From contig JBJHCW010000002.1 of NCBI GenBank assembly GCA_050486205.1, positions 310,001 through 374,000 on the forward strand: a DNA stretch of 64,000 bases, read 5' to 3'. Each line of letters begins with the position of its first letter. Within the stretch, counting starts at the first letter, position 1. Below the pieces are notes generated by a model. It had not been told where the DNA came from and ran no database searches. It saw only the letters and a program-made list of their open reading frames with translations. Below are positions 1 to 8,235 of the stretch, in pieces. This DNA is from PWQG01 sp050486205. GTDB taxonomy: Bacteria > Pseudomonadota > Gammaproteobacteria > Pseudomonadales > Pseudohongiellaceae. The position numbers and the translations under genes are program-made.

Positions 1-1043
1 TACCGGTTCAACTGACGCTGTATCCACTGCAGACGCCGGAAGATGACTGGCGGGCTGTCTATGAAACCTTGCCCGCCGAGGTCGAAGTCATGCTGGATCA
101 CGGCAAGGCGTCACTCGCCCGCTTCCTCACAGAGCGTGCCGGGTATTACGACAGCATTGTCATCAGCCGCGCCATCAACATGACTGAGTTCCTTCAAGCG
201 AGCAAGGCAATACCCGGACCTGGCGGCAAAACCCGGATCATCTACGACGCCGAGGCGGTCATTGCGCCACGCGAGGCCATGCGACTACGACTGAATGGCC
301 AGCAGATCAGTGCACAGCGCGAGCAGGTGATGGTTGATGCAGAGATCGCGCTGGCCAACGGCGCTGACGCTGTCATCGCCGTATCCGAAGCCGAGGCGGC
401 ACTCTACCGCAACGCAGGCCTGACCAATACCAAGGTACTGGGTCACACACTGAGATCGGCGCCGCTGGGAGGACTCGACTTTCTGTCGCGAAAGGATCTG
501 CTGTTTGTTGGCGCCCTCCGTCACGACGAGTCACCAAACGTGGATTCGCTGATATGGTTTGTCGAGAGCATACTGCCATTGATCCGCAAGGAGCTTCAGC
601 AACCCATCCGGCTCAAAGTGGCCGGTGATCATTCTGCGCCGGCACTCAGGCACCTTTCCGGCAAGGGTCTCGATATACTTGGAAGGGTGCCGGATCTCAC
701 TTCACTGTATGAACAGTGTCGTGTGTTTATTGCGCCCACCCGTTTTGCCGCCGGCATACCACACAAGGTACATGAAGCCGCCGCCCATGGCATTCCCACC
801 GTCTGCACACCACTACTTGCCCAACAACTGGGCTGGCAGCATGAGCGCGAACTGCTCAGTGCATCGGACGAGCAGGCTTTCGCGTCACAGTGCATCAGGC
901 TTTATACCAACGAGACGCTCTGGTCCGACGTCCGGCGCGCTGCCCACGATGCAGTCAGCCGCGACTGCTCACCGGACGTTTTCCGTCAGCGACTTGAAGA
1001 ACTGTTCGACACTCAGCTTCCGTCACAACGGCAGATGCCGTAA
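1..1043 (+). CDS. Glycosyltransferase, GT4-like (5' end outside window)
   Basis: The reading frame is open to the left edge, so the N-terminus is missing. The visible part is about 346 residues. A segment reading LLFVGALRHDESPNVDSLIW, followed by LDILGRVPDLTSLYEQCRVF and a PTRFAAGIPHKVHEAAAHGIP stretch, is the usual C-terminal nucleotide-sugar-binding half of GT-B fold (group 1) glycosyltransferases. The acidic/glycine-rich donor site after IAPTRF is present. It should transfer a sugar from a nucleotide donor in surface polysaccharide synthesis. It converges on, and overlaps by about 20 bp, the GT2 gene on the other strand. Donor and acceptor cannot be predicted. An N-terminal extra domain outside the window is possible. 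Confidence 0.8.
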   Translation, partial: PVQLTLYPLQTPEDDWRAVYETLPAEVEVMLDHGKASLARFLTERAGYYDSIVISRAINMTEFLQASKAIPGPGGKTRIIYDAEAVIAPREAMRLRLNGQQISAQREQVMVDAEIALANGADAVIAVSEAEAALYRNAGLTNTKVLGHTLRSAPLGGLDFLSRKDLLFVGALRHDESPNVDSLIWFVESILPLIRKELQQPIRLKVAGDHSAPALRHLSGKGLDILGRVPDLTSLYEQCRVFIAPTRFAAGIPHKVHEAAAHGIPTVCTPLLAQQLGWQHERELLSASDEQAFASQCIRLYTNETLWSDVRRAAHDAVSRDCSPDVFRQRLEELFDTQLPSQRQMP

Positions 1044-1949
1044 CAGGCGAAACAACAATTTCTGCACCACAGTCGAGCGCCTGTCCAGACCCGCAGCAAA
1101 CCACACTGCCAGGCGTTGACGAGGTCCCAGGTCCCGCCGGAAGCGCTGACCAAAGACGGCAGCCTGTTGTGCCACATTTGTCAGCAGTTCCCTGCTTCGC
1201 TGATCCCGAAGCCGCTCAAATAGCGAAGCGTCGAATTGCCCTGCACGCCACTGCCGGGCACCAAGTGTATTGCTGTCGTGTTGTCGATAGTCCTGCAAGA
1301 CCTCATCCAGCCAGATCCGGCGCCCCAGGGCGCTGGCCACCAGAGCCAGCCACCAGTCATGCATCACTGCCTGGGGCGGCACCGGCAATGCCTGCTCCAG
1401 CAGTCTGCGATTGGCAAGCACCGAACAGCCAGTGACGCTGTTGCTGAGGAGCTGCCATGACAGATGCCTGCGCTCGGGCTGCAGCCCCTGGTAATCGACC
1501 AACGATGCCGACAGTTCAACAAGGTCCCGGTCAACTACACGCATGTCGCTATGAACCAGCACGGGCATATCCGACTCAGCGGCATACGTAGCCCGCATGG
1601 CAACAACACCGCGAGAGAGCTTGTCCGGATACCAGATGTCATCCTGATCGGCCATTGCAACAAAGTCCCAGGCACGGGGGAATTTCAACGCTGACTGCAT
1701 CAACAATGAAAAATTGCCTCCCGCTCCCAGGTTGCCGCGCATGTCCTGGAGCAGAAACAGGTTTTCCGGAAAGCGCTCTTGATAGTCGGCCAGTATCGCT
1801 ACCGACTCATCGCTGGAGCCGTCATCCCTGCACAACAACATTGTATGCACGCCGTGCTGCGCCAGGATGGAATCAATCTGCGCTGACAGAAACATCGCCC
1901 CGTTGAACACCGGCAGCAGCACCAGCACGGAGGTTTTTGTGGCGATCAT
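1023..1949 (-). CDS. Glycosyltransferase family 2 (rhamnosyltransferase-like)
   Basis: The 308-residue protein has a GT-A fold. It begins with VLLPVFNGAMFLSAQIDSIL, has the nucleotide-binding DDGSSD motif near residue 42, and carries the ADQDDIWYPDKL motif near residue 97, which is typical of GT2 enzymes that add rhamnose or related sugars in O-antigen or exopolysaccharide synthesis. A C-terminal basic helical part may contact the membrane. Its start overlaps the end of the upstream glycosyltransferase gene by 4 bp, so the two are probably translationally coupled. The precise sugar and linkage are not predictable from sequence. Confidence 0.85.
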   Translation of the reverse strand: MIATKTSVLVLLPVFNGAMFLSAQIDSILAQHGVHTMLLCRDDGSSDESVAILADYQERFPENLFLLQDMRGNLGAGGNFSLLMQSALKFPRAWDFVAMADQDDIWYPDKLSRGVVAMRATYAAESDMPVLVHSDMRVVDRDLVELSASLVDYQGLQPERRHLSWQLLSNSVTGCSVLANRRLLEQALPVPPQAVMHDWWLALVASALGRRIWLDEVLQDYRQHDSNTLGARQWRAGQFDASLFERLRDQRSRELLTNVAQQAAVFGQRFRRDLGPRQRLAVWFAAGLDRRSTVVQKLLFRLLRHLPL

Positions 1950-2854
1950 GTCATTGCCTTCGAATCGTTGATGCCACGGCGTATATTCTGCCAGTACGCA
2001 CGTCGCTGCCTGGACGTGAGCAGCAACCAGACAGTTTTCAGAACAAAACGGATAACATCGCGCAGCTTCCAGCCCAGCGGTGCATATCGCTGGCGGTAAA
2101 GATTCAGCCGGTTGCGCGTTGAGTAATAACTGCGCAGCGGGCTGTGATTGACGATGATGCCGCGACGCACCAGCAAGGAGTCGCTGGCCTCACCAATACG
2201 ATGATGCAGTATTGCCTGATCCGTGCCATACAGGGAGAAGCCTGATGATCGGGCCCGGAAACACCATTCGAGATCAATATTGTCGATGAAATAGTCATCA
2301 CGCATCATACCGATCTGTGCGAGTGTATCCACGCGCAGCAATGTGCCCGAGGTAATCAGAAAGCATGCCTGGAAAAGTGTACTGCCCGGGGCCACGGCCC
2401 TGTCGGAGCGCCCCAGCACCCGGTTGAAAACCCGAAACGGGGTTCTGCGTCCGGTCTCAGGATCCTGCAGGCGCGGACCGATGGCAGCCGTCCTGCCGTC
2501 CAGGGCACTCGCCTCATGCCAGGCACGCATCATATCGGCACAGTATGACTGGTCAATGCCACTGTCCTGATCAAACAACAGGGCAAAGGCATAACCGGCG
2601 TCCCGTGCATGTTGCAGGCCCCGGTTCAACGCCGCTGCCAGGCCCTGGTTCTGTGGTAAGCGGATCAGCTCCAGGCAGTGGCTCATGCCCTGCAGGCAGG
2701 ATGCAAATTCATTGATATTGTCGGATGCGTTGTCGACCACCAGAAAGTCACAGCCCTGGAGCTGCAGGCTGTCAGCCAGCGAAGTCAGCACTTCGACGTC
2801 AGGGTTGAAACTGACAACAACGGCGCAAGGTGATTGATCTGGCGGTGTCATCAT
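1946..2854 (-). CDS. Glycosyltransferase family 2, probable rhamnosyltransferase
   Basis: The 302-residue protein opens with AVVVSFNPD, followed by a VDNASDN nucleotide-binding motif, an LFDQDSGID divalent-metal motif and a late YFIDNIDLEWCFRARSSG segment. This combination is the hallmark of the rhamnosyltransferase (RfbF/RhlC-like) branch of GT2. It probably adds a dTDP-L-rhamnose unit to a lipid-linked glycan at the cytoplasmic face. It is co-transcribed with the next GT2 gene (4-bp overlap). Rhamnose as donor is inferred from family resemblance only. Confidence 0.82.
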   Translation of the reverse strand: MMTPPDQSPCAVVVSFNPDVEVLTSLADSLQLQGCDFLVVDNASDNINEFASCLQGMSHCLELIRLPQNQGLAAALNRGLQHARDAGYAFALLFDQDSGIDQSYCADMMRAWHEASALDGRTAAIGPRLQDPETGRRTPFRVFNRVLGRSDRAVAPGSTLFQACFLITSGTLLRVDTLAQIGMMRDDYFIDNIDLEWCFRARSSGFSLYGTDQAILHHRIGEASDSLLVRRGIIVNHSPLRSYYSTRNRLNLYRQRYAPLGWKLRDVIRFVLKTVWLLLTSRQRRAYWQNIRRGINDSKAMT

Positions 2855-2889
2855 CCCGTCTCGTGCAGCCCTGTGATGTAGATCAGGCG

Positions 2890-3447
2890 TCAGACCGTAT
2901 TGGTGGCCCGCAGGGTGGGCACATCAGTGGCCACATTGAAGTTTTCCGGGTCACGCAGCAATCTGACAATAAAGTAGACAATGCACAACACGCCCAATAC
3001 CAGACCGGCGACCACCCCGGTATCAACAATACCACGCCAGGGCTGGGGTAACATGCGCACCATGATCACAAAAAAAACAATCATGCTGGTCAGCCCCAAT
3101 GACATCAATTTTCGTCGCCGGGTGGCGTGGATATAACCCATGCAGAACAGTGGTGCCAATGCGACGTGCAAGGGGCGAGGGTTGCAGGACAGATAGTGGG
3201 CACGGGCCACCACACGGGGAGCGAAACCGCGGTAAAACCCCTTGTATCCCTCAGCCCAGAGCATATACACCACCCACGGCCCCAGCAGCAACCAGTGAAC
3301 ACCGGCCATGGGTGACCCCAGTGCTTCAAGGGCAACAGCGCCCAACCGAATGATGGCGAAGGACAACAGCAACACGATGCCACCTATCCCCCAGACAAAA
3401 CCTGTAATTCTCACCGCACCAGGCACCTGAAAAAAGCAAAGCGGCAT
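2890..3447 (-). CDS. Integral membrane protein of unknown function
   Basis: Up to 185 residues with four or five hydrophobic segments (near residues 18-40, 48-65, 92-105, 117-132 and 140-162 counting from the upstream ATG) and short charged loops. No catalytic motif is recognised. The first in-frame ATG (ending at 3447) lies inside a strong terminator hairpin belonging to the preceding gene. The in-frame GTG codons ending at 3426 or 3414 are therefore plausible starts, the second preceded by AGGTG. Its place next to polysaccharide glycosyltransferases suggests an envelope role, but this is only proximity. Confidence 0.6.
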   Translation of the reverse strand: MPLCFFQVPGAVRITGFVWGIGGIVLLLSFAIIRLGAVALEALGSPMAGVHWLLLGPWVVYMLWAEGYKGFYRGFAPRVVARAHYLSCNPRPLHVALAPLFCMGYIHATRRRKLMSLGLTSMIVFFVIMVRMLPQPWRGIVDTGVVAGLVLGVLCIVYFIVRLLRDPENFNVATDVPTLRATNTV

Positions 3448-3459
3448 TATAGCCGCTTT
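3438..3459 (-). terminator. Rho-independent terminator after the 638-residue gene
   Basis: A perfect 8-bp stem (AAAGCGGC with GCCGCTTT, 6-nt loop) is followed on the minus strand by GCTTTTTT. It begins about 17 nt after the stop codon of the gene at 3477-5393 and should end the pilG-like operon there. Confidence 0.85.
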
Positions 3460-3476
3460 GTCATTCTGCTGCTGCT

Positions 3477-5393
3477 TTAGAACACATCCCGGTCGTCACT
3501 CTCTGTATCCGGCCACATGTCCAACAGCATAAGCAACTCACCGCTGGTGTCCTCACCTCGACCCGCAGCCATGGCACAGACTTTCAGCCCCTGTCTGATT
3601 CGGCGATAGACCGGGGTGGTTTGCCTGATGGGATTTTTGCTGCCCGGGCCCGAAGCGCGGGACGGGGACAGTGCGGCGTCAGGCGTTTGCGCCAGCAGGC
3701 AGTCATGCAACTGGTTGATCAGCGTTGGTGCGGGGGTTACGGTCTGCCAGGCTGCAGCCTGATCCAGCATCCGCTTGAGGCGATGATGTGCCCGTTGCAG
3801 GAATTTCCGCTCCGCTACCGTCCAGTGACTGATGACCGCCCCGCCGGCCACACGACGATAGACCAGCAGCAGCGCGCTGGCCATGGATGCAACCCGATAG
3901 ACTTTCATGCGCCGGGCGCCGCTGGCCAGCATTTCCAGCTCGTTCATGATGGCGCTGAGCCACACCGGATCCACAGCGGCAGTTGCCAGTCGCCTGTCAG
4001 CAGCGGGCAACTGTTTCAGACCTGCTGCCAGTTGATCGGGTAAGGCCAGCGAGTCGCCCTCATCAACCAACACCCGGGAACCGGCCAGTCGAGCCAGGCG
4101 CGTACTGAGCTGTGATTCCAGTACCATCAGGGCATCAGTGGCTCCAGTGAGCCCAGGGCTGTGCTCCGGCTTACTGAGTACCTCACAGGCATCAGATACA
4201 CAGGCTGCCAGCATCCCCTCTACCCGCATGTGCTGCTGCAACGCAAGCGCCAGGACCACACGCAGGCTTTCGGCCAACAGGTATCCCTTATGGTCACCGC
4301 TGGTATACCGATTCATTGCCAGTTTGCAGGACGCGGTACAGGCGTTGTTGCCAACATGACAGCCGATCACCGGCGACACCAGACGCTGAACCGCCGCGAT
4401 GCAGACCGCCCGCTCTTTTTGGGCAATATCGTTGAGCATCGCGGGCAAGGCATCAGACCGCTGCCGGAATCGCGCTCTGAGAGTGCTGCGCAGCACGCGG
4501 ACCCGGGCATGTGTTATGGCAACGGCGGGTCTGACATCAATGTCGTCTTCGACTGACAGGCGGGCCTGAAGCACCAGAGCGGCACGCAGCACCAGTGCCA
4601 GCGAATCCTGGACTTGCGTGTCGCGATGTCGAAGAGCCAGCCTCGCGGCACCTTGCAGCGACCTTGCCAGCCGGATAATGTCCCGGTCCGGCACCGACTG
4701 TTCCAGTAGCGGAGCACTGGCAAGCATTGTCAACGACAGCGTGTGCAGCTCATGCAGCACTGCATTGGCGCTAGCCACAATGGTCACAGCGGCCAGTCGA
4801 TGGCCCAGAACGTCCAGCCAGTGCGAGATCAACACGGCGCCGGCGGCATCGGCTACCGGGCGCCCCAACCGGTGATTTTTGCCCTCCAGCGTCAAAAGCG
4901 CCAGTACAGCGGCACGAACAAATTCCCGCACCGGGGCATCCGGCGCGGGTAGCAGCGCCTTGTCCAGGCCAGCCGCCTGGGCCAGCGACTGCAACAGCAG
5001 CACACTGTCATGATCCGGTTGCCAATGCCCGGCACCGGACTCATCTCGCAGTTGAGCCGGAAGCACGGCCACAAGACGTTCCTTCAACTGCTGTCGGCAC
5101 AGCACCCGGGCGTGATACATGGCATTGCGGTGCAGCAACCGCGCGAGCACCTGTTGCCGGACGCCAGCCTGGCGCGGCGCTGGTGCCCCGCCTGTGGCCG
5201 GTACGGCTTTGATCGATACCAGGCGCTGACAGGCAATGCGGCCATAACGGTCGCCCGTGACCTGATAGAACGACAACAAGGCCTGGCACGGTTGCATCTG
5301 ATGCCGTTCAGGCGCCACCGACGCATGGCCCAGCAGTTCGGTTTCCAGCTGGCGAACACGTGCCAGCGATGGACTACCCAGAAACCGGTTCAT
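3477..5393 (-). CDS. Unknown 638-residue helical protein in a PilG/PilH-like operon
   Basis: I do not recognise this family. The protein is soluble, rich in Leu, Ala and Arg, almost wholly predicted alpha-helical, and has no signal peptide or clear membrane segment. Clustered cysteines (CHVGNNACTASC, near residue 340) sit mid-protein. Its start overlaps the stop of the PilH-like gene by 4 bp, so it is translationally coupled to the two receivers. In Pseudomonas, pilI, pilJ, pilK and chpA follow pilG-pilH. This gene occupies that position but shows no chemoreceptor, CheW or histidine-kinase motif. A distant relation to the helical Hpt-like repeats of ChpA or FimL is possible but cannot be shown by eye. 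Confidence 0.7.
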   Translation of the reverse strand: MNRFLGSPSLARVRQLETELLGHASVAPERHQMQPCQALLSFYQVTGDRYGRIACQRLVSIKAVPATGGAPAPRQAGVRQQVLARLLHRNAMYHARVLCRQQLKERLVAVLPAQLRDESGAGHWQPDHDSVLLLQSLAQAAGLDKALLPAPDAPVREFVRAAVLALLTLEGKNHRLGRPVADAAGAVLISHWLDVLGHRLAAVTIVASANAVLHELHTLSLTMLASAPLLEQSVPDRDIIRLARSLQGAARLALRHRDTQVQDSLALVLRAALVLQARLSVEDDIDVRPAVAITHARVRVLRSTLRARFRQRSDALPAMLNDIAQKERAVCIAAVQRLVSPVIGCHVGNNACTASCKLAMNRYTSGDHKGYLLAESLRVVLALALQQHMRVEGMLAACVSDACEVLSKPEHSPGLTGATDALMVLESQLSTRLARLAGSRVLVDEGDSLALPDQLAAGLKQLPAADRRLATAAVDPVWLSAIMNELEMLASGARRMKVYRVASMASALLLVYRRVAGGAVISHWTVAERKFLQRAHHRLKRMLDQAAAWQTVTPAPTLINQLHDCLLAQTPDAALSPSRASGPGSKNPIRQTTPVYRRIRQGLKVCAMAAGRGEDTSGELLMLLDMWPDTESDDRDVF

Positions 5394-5749
5394 GACAGGG
5401 TGCCGATCATGAGATTGATGTCGGCAAGCATCTGCGACTCCGGTTGTGGCCTGACCAGCACCCGGTCAATGCCCCGCACAGCTGCCCAATGGTGATCTGA
5501 CTGCAGGTGCCGCGCCGTCATCAGGGCAGTGACTGCATCCGGCCTGGCCAGCGCCACTGCCTGGCTGAATCCATTGCCCTGCCACAACACAAGCTCGACC
5601 AGCTGCAGTTGTGGTTGCAGACTGCGCTGCAGGCGGCGCGCCTGCATCAGGGTGCCAGCGCAGGCCACCTGATGGCCGTGTTGCACCAGCAGCTGCCTGA
5701 GACACGCTGACTGCAGCGGTGAATCGTCCAGTATCAGTACGCGAGCCAT
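5390..5749 (-). CDS. PilH-like response-regulator receiver, phospho-site Asp replaced by Glu
   Basis: A stand-alone 119-residue receiver. Its opening (MARVLILDDSP, then QHGHQV) closely matches PilH of the type IV pilus chemosensory system, and D8/D9 of the acidic pocket are kept. The residue aligned with the phospho-acceptor is E52 (LVELVLW in place of LMDIVMP), and the switch lysine is R100. It is therefore unlikely to be phosphorylated in the usual way, and Glu may mimic the phosphorylated form. It begins 2 nt after the PilG-like gene and overlaps the 638-residue gene by 4 bp. The PilH assignment rests on local similarity plus gene order. Confidence 0.78.
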   Translation of the reverse strand: MARVLILDDSPLQSACLRQLLVQHGHQVACAGTLMQARRLQRSLQPQLQLVELVLWQGNGFSQAVALARPDAVTALMTARHLQSDHHWAAVRGIDRVLVRPQPESQMLADINLMIGTLS

Positions 5750-5751
5750 GC

Positions 5752-6201
5752 TCAGGCTGATCCGCCCAGGGCCTGTGTCAACTCCACGTGCCGGAACGGG
5801 CGCACCAGAAAGGCGTCAGCGCCAGCCAGCTCGGCCCGTGTACGCGCCAGAAGACAGTCTTCGTCCGCCATCAACACCACACGCACGTGACGGAAAAGCT
5901 CACTGTTCTTGATCAGGGCGCAGGTCTGAAAGCCGTCGAGCCTGGCCGCCTTCACACTCATCAGGATCGCATCGGGTCGCACGCTACCCAGGCGGCACAA
6001 CGCTTCCACGCCATCTTCCGCCTCACTGGCACTGACCGCTTGCCAGCCGGGATCGTTGCTTCGGTCCAGCAACGCACGCATGGCCTGACGGGCGCTGCGA
6101 CTTCCTTCCACCAGCAGCACAGTGCGCGGCTCTCTGTCTGACTTTCTGTCCGGGTCACTGACTGCCTGACCCGATGGTAGTTGTAGGGGTATTGCGGACA
6201 T
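5752..6201 (-). CDS. PilG-like response-regulator receiver lacking the phospho-acceptor Asp
   Basis: A 149-residue receiver. The segment ARLDGFQTCALIKNS is nearly identical to the PilG signature around PRLDGYQTCALIKNN, and the gene is divergent from gshB exactly as pilG is in Pseudomonas. The acidic pair is replaced by E32-G33, the phospho-acceptor position by S82, and the switch lysine by R134. This pseudo-receiver cannot accept phosphate at the usual site. If it still controls pilus extension, it must signal by binding alone. An N-terminal extension of about 25 residues is disordered-looking. First gene of the operon. Confidence 0.8.
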   Translation of the reverse strand: MSAIPLQLPSGQAVSDPDRKSDREPRTVLLVEGSRSARQAMRALLDRSNDPGWQAVSASEAEDGVEALCRLGSVRPDAILMSVKAARLDGFQTCALIKNSELFRHVRVVLMADEDCLLARTRAELAGADAFLVRPFRHVELTQALGGSA

Positions 6202-6258
6202 GACAAACCTCCCTGTCTGATCATGTGTCTGCCTTGGGTTTTAGCACAAGGTGGTTCA

Positions 6259-6287
6259 TTACGCGAAATCCCGCATCGTGCTATGAT
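6259..6287 (+). promoter_or_regulatory. Sigma70-like promoter of the gshB operon
   Basis: The -10 hexamer TATGAT (6282-6287) lies 17 bp after a weak -35 TTACGC (6259-6264) and about 60 bp before the gshB start, in the divergent gap with the pilG-like gene. Confidence 0.5.
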
Positions 6288-6346
6288 CGCGCCCATTCAG
6301 TGCCGCGCCGACAATCGGCGCCAGACAGCTCGCAGGATTTTTAATC

Positions 6347-7318
6347 ATGACCATACGACTGGGCATAGTGATGGACCCCATCGCAGACATTGCCTACAAG
6401 AAAGACACCAGTCTGGCGATGCTGGTGGCCGCTCAGCAGCGTGGCTGGGAGCTGCATTACATGGAGCAGTCGGACCTGTATATGGCCGGCGCCACTGCCA
6501 TGGGCACGATGCGTCCGCTCTCGGTGGCCTATGACCCACAAAACTGGTTCGCGCTCGGCGAGGTTTCGGAGCGGCCGCTGGCAGAGCTGGACGTGATCCT
6601 GATGCGCAAGGACCCTCCTTTCGATGCCGAGTACATCTACTCCACCTATCTGCTGGAACAGGCCGAAAAGGCCGGCACCCTGGTGGTCAATCGTCCCCAG
6701 AGCCTGCGCGATTGTAATGAAAAGTTCTATGCCACGCTCTTTCCCGAGTGCTGTCCACCACTGCTGGTCAGCAGCCAGGCCAGCAAACTCAAGCAATTTC
6801 ATAAAGATCATCTGGATGTCATTTTCAAACCCCTGGACGGCATGGGCGGCAGCTCCATATTCCGGCTCAAACAGGATGACCCCAACGTCAGTGTGATCAT
6901 CGAGACACTGACACTTCAGGGACGACGTCAGATCATGGCCCAGCGCTACATTCCCGAAATCGTCAAGGGCGACAAACGCATCCTGCTGATTGATGGTGAT
7001 CCAGTGCCCTACGCCCTCGCCCGTGTGCCCAGCGTGGGCGAGAGCCGGGGCAATCTGGCAGCTGGTGGCACCGGTGTGGCACAACCACTATCCGAACGCG
7101 ATCGCTGGATCTGCGCACAGGTGCGTGACAACATCCGGGAACGTGGACTGCTTTTTGTCGGTCTTGATGTCATAGGCGACTATCTGACGGAGATCAATGT
7201 CACAAGCCCCACCTGTGTGCGAGAACTGGATCAAGCATATAATCTGGACATCGGCGGTCAACTGATGGACTGCATTGCGACACGACTGGAGAGCGCCCGA
7301 CGGACAGTGAATGAGTAA
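6347..7318 (+). CDS. gshB: Glutathione synthetase
   Basis: ATP-dependent joining of gamma-glutamylcysteine and glycine, the last step of glutathione synthesis, in the cytoplasm. The 323-residue length fits the family. The N-terminal pre-ATP-grasp domain starts TIRLGIVMDPI. The ATP-grasp part contains NRPQSLRDCNEKFYA, the flexible loop DGMGGSSIFR near residue 164, and the metal-binding C-terminal stretch FVGLDVIGDYLTEINVTSPT. It is the first gene of gshB-tonB-yqgE-ruvX, and its stop overlaps the tonB start. The same order occurs in Pseudomonas. Confidence 0.96.
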   Translation: MTIRLGIVMDPIADIAYKKDTSLAMLVAAQQRGWELHYMEQSDLYMAGATAMGTMRPLSVAYDPQNWFALGEVSERPLAELDVILMRKDPPFDAEYIYSTYLLEQAEKAGTLVVNRPQSLRDCNEKFYATLFPECCPPLLVSSQASKLKQFHKDHLDVIFKPLDGMGGSSIFRLKQDDPNVSVIIETLTLQGRRQIMAQRYIPEIVKGDKRILLIDGDPVPYALARVPSVGESRGNLAAGGTGVAQPLSERDRWICAQVRDNIRERGLLFVGLDVIGDYLTEINVTSPTCVRELDQAYNLDIGGQLMDCIATRLESARRTVNE

Positions 7319-8222
7319 AGCGACACCAGCACGTTCCACAGCAAGTTCTGCGGCAAGCTCTGCACCATCCCTGTCCGGGGAGCGCTTTGGCTTTACGGTA
7401 TTCCTGTCTGCCTGCGTCCACGTCATTCTGATCGCCGGCGTTGGCTTCAGTTTTCTGAGCGAAAGCCCGCAACTGCCGGCCATCGAGATCACACTGGCGC
7501 AGTATCGCAGCGAACAGGCACCGGATCAGGCCGACTATGTGGCGCAGATGAACCAGGCCGGCAGTGGCAGCCTGGAAGAACGTGTGGCACCCAGCACACC
7601 TTTTGTGTCGGACTTTCACGACAACGTGATCCAGGAAGTGGTGCCGTTGCCGACATCACCTTCGCCAACACCACAAACCGACACCGATCTGACACTGTTG
7701 ACCACACACGAAGCCGATACCGCCCTGAACCAGCAACCCGAAGAAGTGATCAGCGAAAGTGAGGCCGCCGAGGCTGATCATCAGACACCGGAAGACATCA
7801 GCCTGGCCATTGCCACTTTGCAGGCCCGACTCGATCGCCAGCAACAGGCGTACGCCAATCGCCCGCGCCGGCACACCATTTCCTCGGCATCAACACGGGA
7901 GCGCCATGATGCCGAGTACCTGGATGCCTGGCGCCAACGCATCGAGTCGGTGGGCAATCGTCACTACCCGGCCGCAGCCAGGCAGCAGGATATTTTTGGC
8001 AGCCTTCGCATGCTGGTCGGATTACGTCCCGACGGCAGCGTGCACGAGATACGCATTCTGCAGACGTCGGGACACCGGGTACTGGATGAAGCGGCTGTGG
8101 ATATAGTGCGCCTTTCAGCCCCGTTCGAGCCATTCCCACCTGAGCTGCGGGGCGAGGTGGACATTCTTGAAATCATAAGGACATGGCGTTTCCAGCCCGG
8201 ACATTCACTCACCAGCAACTGA
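7311..8222 (+). CDS. tonB: TonB-family energy transducer
   Basis: 303 residues: a short cytoplasmic N-terminus, one membrane anchor (about residues 25-47), a long periplasmic spacer rich in Ser, Thr, Pro and acidic residues, and a C-terminal TonB domain (roughly residues 205-300). The C-terminal domain includes the YPAAARQQDIFGSLRMLVGL and VLDEAAVDIVRLSAPFEPFP stretches. It should couple proton motive force from ExbB/ExbD to outer-membrane receptors. The start lies inside the last codons of gshB (8-bp overlap). This syntenic copy corresponds to PA0406 (tonB3) of Pseudomonas, which has been linked to twitching motility rather than iron uptake, so a pilus-related role is possible. Confidence 0.88.
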   Translation: MSKATPARSTASSAASSAPSLSGERFGFTVFLSACVHVILIAGVGFSFLSESPQLPAIEITLAQYRSEQAPDQADYVAQMNQAGSGSLEERVAPSTPFVSDFHDNVIQEVVPLPTSPSPTPQTDTDLTLLTTHEADTALNQQPEEVISESEAAEADHQTPEDISLAIATLQARLDRQQQAYANRPRRHTISSASTRERHDAEYLDAWRQRIESVGNRHYPAAARQQDIFGSLRMLVGLRPDGSVHEIRILQTSGHRVLDEAAVDIVRLSAPFEPFPPELRGEVDILEIIRTWRFQPGHSLTSN

Positions 8223-8235
8223 ACGGACGGCCATC

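Noticed and set aside
6341..7084. A 247-codon open frame opposite gshB
   Set aside because: It is a shadow of gshB in the antisense frame and has no recognisable domain or independent start signal.
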